Origin: CBDEGU01 sp965238045
GTDB lineage: Bacteria > Acidobacteriota > Terriglobia > Bryobacterales > UBA6623
DNA length: 64,000 nt
Direction: 5' to 3'
NCBI GenBank assembly: GCA_965238045.1
Contig: CBDEGU010000010.1
Span: 248,001 to 312,000, forward strand
The translations under genes and the position numbers were made by a program. Positions within the stretch are counted from its first letter, which is position 1. Each line of letters begins with the position of its first letter. This document shows, one piece after another, positions 60,499-64,000 of this stretch. The notes below the pieces were generated by a model. The model searched no databases. It was given only the letters and a program-made list of their open reading frames with translations, and had not been told where the DNA came from.

Positions 60499-62699
60499 TC
60501 AGCGCACTTGGCGCAGAATCTTCACCGTCACCGGCTCCCGGTCCGCAGGGGGCTTGCCGAGCCAGACTCCGCCGGCAACCACATCCGCGAGCCCATCTCC
60601 GTCGATGTCTCCCACGTCCAGTGTCGCGTGATCGCAGGCATCATCGAGCAGCACGTGAGGCCGGAATTCCCCGCGCGAGACTTGCTCATACCATACGATC
60701 CCCGGCAGCTTCATCTCGCGCCGCTTCTCTTCCGGGAGTTCCGGCAGCCACGACGATGCCACCACGTCCAAATCGCCGTCGCCATCCAAATCCACCGCCT
60801 CGGCCCGAATCGCCCCGTAGTAGTCTCCGATCGCGTGATGCACAAACGGATACGTGCCCCGGTTCTCCAGCCACGACACGCCCTGGTAGGGCTTGAATCG
60901 AACCTGATCGTCCATCGTATCGCCGTTGGTGAACAGCACGTCCAGATCGCCGTCGCCGTCCAGATCGACGGGCTCGATGCCGCTCGATCCCCAATGCGGA
61001 TGCGGCGCCGTGAAAATCTCTTTCTTGTCGAACTCCCCTCCGCCGCGATTGATAAACGCCACGATCGTCTCATGATGCTGCGAAATCAGCGCAATGAAAT
61101 CCGGCTTGCCGTCGTTGTTCAGATCCACCACCGGCACATGGATCGAGCCCGTCCGGTCGTCGATCGTGCGCGGCCGGAACGACGGGCCGTCGGAGCCCGA
61201 CAAGTTTTCGAGATACAGAATCCGCCCCACCGTAATCCATCCGAACACCGCCGCCACGATATCCAAATCCCCATCGCCGTCAAAATCCGCCGCTTGCACA
61301 TCGGCGACACGGCCGATCTTGCTCGCCAGCCGGATCACTTCAAACTCCCTGTCACCCGTGCTGTCACCCGTGCGGCGCAACCAAACAATCCCGCCCTCGG
61401 TCTTATCCGACGGCATCACCTCCCCCAGCTCGGCCACCAGCAAATCCATCCGCCCGTCCTGGTCGAGATCCACCGCCTCGGCATGGTCGGGATGCGAAAG
61501 CTTGGCCAGCACCGCAAGTTCGGCCCCCTCGGCGTCGGGGTCCATCCACGAGACCACGCCGGAAAACATGTCGCAAACGATCAACTCCGGCCCAGCCACA
61601 TCGTCAAACAACTCCAGCAAGCGAACATTGCCCGCGCCGGGAAGACGATCGCCGGGCGGAACGCCGCTCACCGCGCGACTCTCGAAGCGCACCTTCGTGT
61701 TTTCCGGCACCGGACCCCCACTACTCGCCGGTCCCCCACTCCCTAAACCCCACGGCGGCGTCGGCAACTCTTGAGGTGAGAGGGTTTGGAAATAGGCCAC
61801 CACGTCTTCAATCGGCAGTCCCGAGATCGGCCGCCCCAGCGACGCCAGCAAACCGTCGTTGGCGAGGCCGTACATCTTGGCCACCTTGCCCAGCCAGGCC
61901 TTTCGCGGAAGAATCGACGGCGGACTCCACAGGTGACACTGCGTGCAGGCCGCTCGAATGCGCGCCTCCTGCCCGGCGACGCCGCCCGCCCCCGCCGAGG
62001 TCACCACTCCGGCATCTGTCCCAGCATCCGTCCCGCCGCCACCGGACCCACCCGAGCCAGGCCCGCCCGCCGCATCCGCCGCCGCCCGATCCGGGTCCAG
62101 CCGCGTGATGTCGCTGTTCAAATCCGAGAGCACCGCCTCGTAGGCCTGCCGAAGATACAGCAGAATGTCGAGAGATTCCCCGCCCCCGTCCCGGATCGCC
62201 TCCCACTCACCGATCGCTTTCCGGTGCTGACCCGACCGCAAGTAAGCCAGCCCAAGCCACGACCGCACTTCCTGATTCGAGGGGTTTTCTTCGTGCGCTT
62301 TTTGCAGACGGGGAACGCCGTCTCGACGCGCCCGAGCATCAGCAGGTCGAAGCCCAGCAACCCGTTCACCCCGCCCAAATCCGGCTTCACCTCCAGCGCC
62401 CGCTCGAACGACGCCACCGCCAGCGACAGCTTCCCCTCCCGATGGCGCACCAGTCCCAGACTGGCCTGCAACTGCGCCACATCGGGCGCCAGCTTCAGCG
62501 CCGCCTCGAACTCTCGCGCCGCATCGCCCAGCCGCTCTTCGTCGCGAGCCCGCAGTCCGCGCTGAACGTGACCGGAAAGCTGCGCGGCCCTGTCCTTCCG
62601 CGGGTCCTCCTGCTGGGCGCTTGCCAGCCAGCCAGCCGCTAACAGCACTACACATAAATGGACGACCCACACCCGCCCGCCTTGCCAGCGCATCTTCAC
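60499..62699 (-). pseudogene. Exported TPR-cytochrome-VCBS protein with frameshift
   Basis: Two overlapping frames make one protein. The first (62699 leftward) has a signal peptide (about 1-28) and TPR repeats ending VETAFP. The second continues RLQKAHEENPSNQEVRSWLG and more TPRs. The frame changes at a GGGG run at 62310-62313; one extra base there would join them. Downstream of the TPRs is a CTQCH heme motif (IRAACTQCHLWSPP) in a cytochrome c-like domain, then five or more FG-GAP/VCBS calcium repeats (DFDGDGDLDIVAAV, DLNNDGKPDFIAL, DLDGDGDLDVLFT, DLDGDGDLDVVASS, DIDGDGLADVVAGG). It may be a sequencing error or a real defect. Confidence 0.8.
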
Positions 62700-62772
62700 C
62701 GCCGGAACCTCATCTTTTTCACTGGGCGCGCTTCGGCCACGGGCTCCTACGCTCTTCGCGGCCGAGAGGCCA

Positions 62773-64000
62773 TTAGTACCTCAGCACCCGCTCCATCTCG
62801 CGCTCGAGATCCCCTACTTGCGGCAAGATTTCATTTTCGATCTTCGGATTGTAGGCAACCCACACATCCATCGCCCCGACCCGTCCCACCGGCGCATCGA
62901 GACAATCAAACAACTCCCCGCCAATCCGCGCCGCGATCTCCGCGCCGTACCCGAACGAGAGACAGTCTTCATGCACCACCAGCGCCCGGCTCGTCTTCCG
63001 AACCGAGGCAGCAATCGCCTTCCAATCATACGGACTCAGCGTCCGTAAATCTAGAATTTCGATCGACTGGCCCGTCCGCGCTTCCACATGCTTCGCCGCC
63101 CGCATCGAGCGCTGCACCAGCGCGCCATAGGTAACAACGGTCAGCCCGCTGCCTTCCCGCACCTTCCGCGCGCAACCAAACGGAATCATATAGTCCGGCC
63201 CCGGATACGGATTGCGATTATACGTTTCCCGGTAGAGCTTCTTATGCTCCAAGAACAGCACCGGGTCGTCACAGCGAATCGCCGTTCGCAGCAAACCATT
63301 CGCATCGGCCGCGTTGGAGGGAAACACCACCCTCAGCCCCGGAATATGCGTAAAGAGCACTTCGCCCGACTGGCTGTGATAGATCCCGCCCCCGCCCAGA
63401 TATCCGCCGATCGGCGCGCGGATCACCACCGGGCACCGGAAACCGTTATGCGACCGCCAGCGCAGAGTCGCCAGTTCATTGCGAATCTGCATCATCGCCG
63501 GCCAGATGTAGTCGAAGAACTGAATTTCCACCACCGGCTTGAGCCCCCGCGTGGCCATGCCGATCGCGCGGCCGGCAATGGCCGCCTCCGCCAGCGGTGA
63601 GTTGAACACCCGCTCGCCACCGAATTCCCGCTGCAGCCCGGCGGTCACCTTGAAAACTCCGCCCTTGCCTTTGACGCGATCCAGGTGCTCTGCCCGCGTG
63701 CAGTCGGCCACATCTTCTCCGAACACAACCATGCGCGGATTCCGCCTCATTTCATCCTTCAGGCAGAGGTTGATCAGATCGACCATCGTCTTCGGGTCAC
63801 CCTGGAAGCGCGGCGCGCTATCGAATTCCTCCGAAGCAGGATCGGCCAGCGGCGAATAGAGATATTTCGTAATCGAGTTTTGCGCGGGCTCCGCCGCCTG
63901 ATCCTGCCCGCGCTGATCCGGCCCGCGCTGATCCAGCGGAGCCTGGCCGGACCCGGGCCGAGTCACCGCCGGCTGGTCCGCCGCCAGCGCCGACTCGACA
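62773..64000 (-). CDS. TPP-dependent 2-oxoacid dehydrogenase E1, C-terminal part
   Basis: The frame is open to the window end (a GTG at 63966 is an unlikely start, since VESALAADQPAV continues upstream in frame). It encodes an E1 beta-type half: MVDLINLCLKDEMRRNPRMV, VVFGEDVADC, FNSPLAEAAIAGRAIGMATR, EIQFFDYIWPAMMQI, GGYLGGGGIYHSQSGEVLF, RVVFPSNAADANGLLRTAI and VHEDCLSFGYGAEIAARI. The region before residue 35 is a Gln/Pro/Ala-rich linker, so it probably belongs to a fused alpha-beta E1 as in many Acidobacteria. It decarboxylates pyruvate or branched 2-oxoacids. Confidence 0.85.
   Translation of the reverse strand, partial: VESALAADQPAVTRPGSGQAPLDQRGPDQRGQDQAAEPAQNSITKYLYSPLADPASEEFDSAPRFQGDPKTMVDLINLCLKDEMRRNPRMVVFGEDVADCTRAEHLDRVKGKGGVFKVTAGLQREFGGERVFNSPLAEAAIAGRAIGMATRGLKPVVEIQFFDYIWPAMMQIRNELATLRWRSHNGFRCPVVIRAPIGGYLGGGGIYHSQSGEVLFTHIPGLRVVFPSNAADANGLLRTAIRCDDPVLFLEHKKLYRETYNRNPYPGPDYMIPFGCARKVREGSGLTVVTYGALVQRSMRAAKHVEARTGQSIEILDLRTLSPYDWKAIAASVRKTSRALVVHEDCLSFGYGAEIAARIGGELFDCLDAPVGRVGAMDVWVAYNPKIENEILPQVGDLEREMERVLRY

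Overview
The window is a 64 kb GC-rich bacterial chromosome segment. Gene content points to an acidobacterium of the Solibacter/Bryobacter type: tandem PASTA-less Ser/Thr kinases with PD40 propellers, Tat-exported sugar and sulfate ester enzymes, single-heme and VCBS-repeat secreted proteins, and short dispersed hairpin repeats. This assignment is inference from gene style; no rRNA or other marker gene is present.

Layout. 1-3.4 kb: secreted proteins (aldo/keto reductase start, a CLQCH protein, a propeller lipoprotein). About 3.4-18.6 kb: an integrative element of foreign look next to a tRNA-Thr(CGT) gene. It has a tyrosine integrase, an AlpA-like excisionase, and a leftward replication operon (initiator, CHC2 primase, RecA-like ATPase, TOPRIM protein, a small basic protein, a terminase-small-subunit-like HTH protein, a nuclease remnant). 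No capsid, tail or conjugation genes are visible, so it resembles a phage satellite or integrated replicon. Its cargo is an XRE-ImmA protease with a DUF4411 PIN protein, plus two unknown genes that share one promoter/operator design. Three insertion sequences have hit it: an IS630, an IS1182 and a 3.05 kb IS1-like element that carries three passenger genes, including a second XRE-ImmA protease.

18.7-24.5 kb: catabolic genes (amidohydrolase, PLP enzyme, enolase-superfamily enzyme, sulfatase) between copies of a hairpin repeat. 24.6-37.5 kb: mostly rightward housekeeping and envelope genes (membrane protein pair, ADP-ribosylglycohydrolase, CDP-alcohol phosphatidyltransferase, YdcF, heterodimeric ABC exporter, transketolase, DegT aminotransferase, rhomboid, TatA). 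37.6-41.6 kb: HU, TlpA-like thioredoxin, two PTPS/QueD paralogues with GTP cyclohydrolase I, a lactonase. 41.8-51.1 kb: three head-to-tail copies of a kinase-propeller gene; only the middle one is intact, one has a 251-bp deletion and one is split by an IS256 element. 51.5-64 kb: bacterioferritin, SDR, LytTR regulator, glycogen synthase, thioredoxin, ECHDC3-like protein, NagA, a frameshifted cytochrome/VCBS protein, and the end of a TPP-dependent E1 gene.

The strongest points for follow-up are the IS1-like element with a protease/regulator cargo, the shared palindromic operator, iteron-like repeats inside the initiator gene, the PTPS paralogue lacking its catalytic cysteine, and the decaying kinase array.
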